A stretch of DNA of 64,000 nt from NCBI GenBank assembly GCA_013407085.1, contig JACCGJ010010771.1, positions 62,001 to 126,000 of the forward strand. The letters are read 5' to 3'. The number at the start of each line of letters is the position of its first letter. The stretch's first letter is position 1. The notes below the pieces were generated by a model that was not told the DNA's origin, ran no database searches, and saw nothing but the letters and a program-made list of their open reading frames with translations. This stretch comes from Atriophallophorus winterbourni (lineage: Eukaryota; Platyhelminthes; Trematoda; Plagiorchiida; Microphallidae). The position numbers were made by a program, and so were the translations under genes. Below, one piece after another: positions 63,945 to 64,000 of this stretch.

Positions 63945-64000
63945 GTATTTTTTTCAATGTAATTGTTGTTTCAGGCTGTCTATGTGAAATCGTCTAACGT

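Noticed and set aside
1..64000. CRISPR array, bacterial operons, phage or origin
   Set aside because: Spliceosomal introns, LINEs, Gypsy, Penelope-like elements and microsatellites show a eukaryotic nuclear genome; no spaced direct-repeat array was seen.

Overview
This is an AT-rich, intron-rich and repeat-dominated piece of a metazoan genome. It is most likely a flatworm, probably a fluke: the LINE types (CR1/Jockey-like and RTE-like), a Penelope-like fragment, Gypsy pol fragments, hammerhead-ribozyme repeats and short exons together fit a digenean. That is an inference, because no species-diagnostic gene is present.

Host genes are few. (1) An unidentified plus-strand gene is supported by phase-compatible exons at 2944-3160, 4546-4647, 5009-5191, a 21-nt microexon at 5559-5579, 5945-6009, 6164-6398, 6521-6576 and a terminal exon at 23185-23391. 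If these belong together, the last intron is about 16.6 kb and consists almost wholly of transposons. (2) A minus-strand globin has exon 1 at 25009-24585 and exon 2 at 24052-23827. The introns fall at the classical B12.2 and G7.0 positions; the third exon was not found. (3) The first coding exon of a KLHDC4-like kelch protein starts at 63507 and runs toward the window end.

The rest is a graveyard of mobile elements. 1-2507: CR1/Jockey-like LINE (family J). 8.2-9.6 kb: a very old LINE. 10.4-11.7 kb: a two-orientation cluster of hammerhead-ribozyme repeats. 12.3-12.7 kb: a PHD-finger ORF, probably LINE ORF1. 13.6-17.6 kb and 29.4-33.6 kb: two copies of one segmental duplication, each holding a decayed minus-strand RTE-type LINE (family RTE-A). 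17.7-19.2 kb: RTE-A, Penelope-like and RTE-B pieces. 20.4-22.2 kb: a hammerhead repeat abutting a LINE with a 452-codon open frame. 25.5-25.95 kb: a 292-bp hammerhead element with inverted termini. 26.2-28.3 kb: a Gypsy pol. 28.9 kb: a tRNA-Asn-like (SINE-type) sequence. 34.2-37.9 kb: a plus-strand RTE-A carrying a 361-bp internally deleted RTE-B derivative.

From 40.5 to 53.1 kb a J-plus-RTE-A composite occurs twice in inverted orientation around a spacer. The spacer contains a complete 3.1-kb RTE-B with a 13-bp target duplication. From 54 to 63 kb lie two further LINEs, three Gypsy fragments, a 417-bp tandem duplication and a short repeat family.

The system most worth attention is the hammerhead-ribozyme repeat family. 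It has at least seven recognisable motif copies in two subfamilies. One copy has both catalytic cores intact. Another is present in one segmental-duplication copy and absent from the other, which shows past mobility. A Penelope-like RT, the class known to carry hammerheads, lies in the same region.
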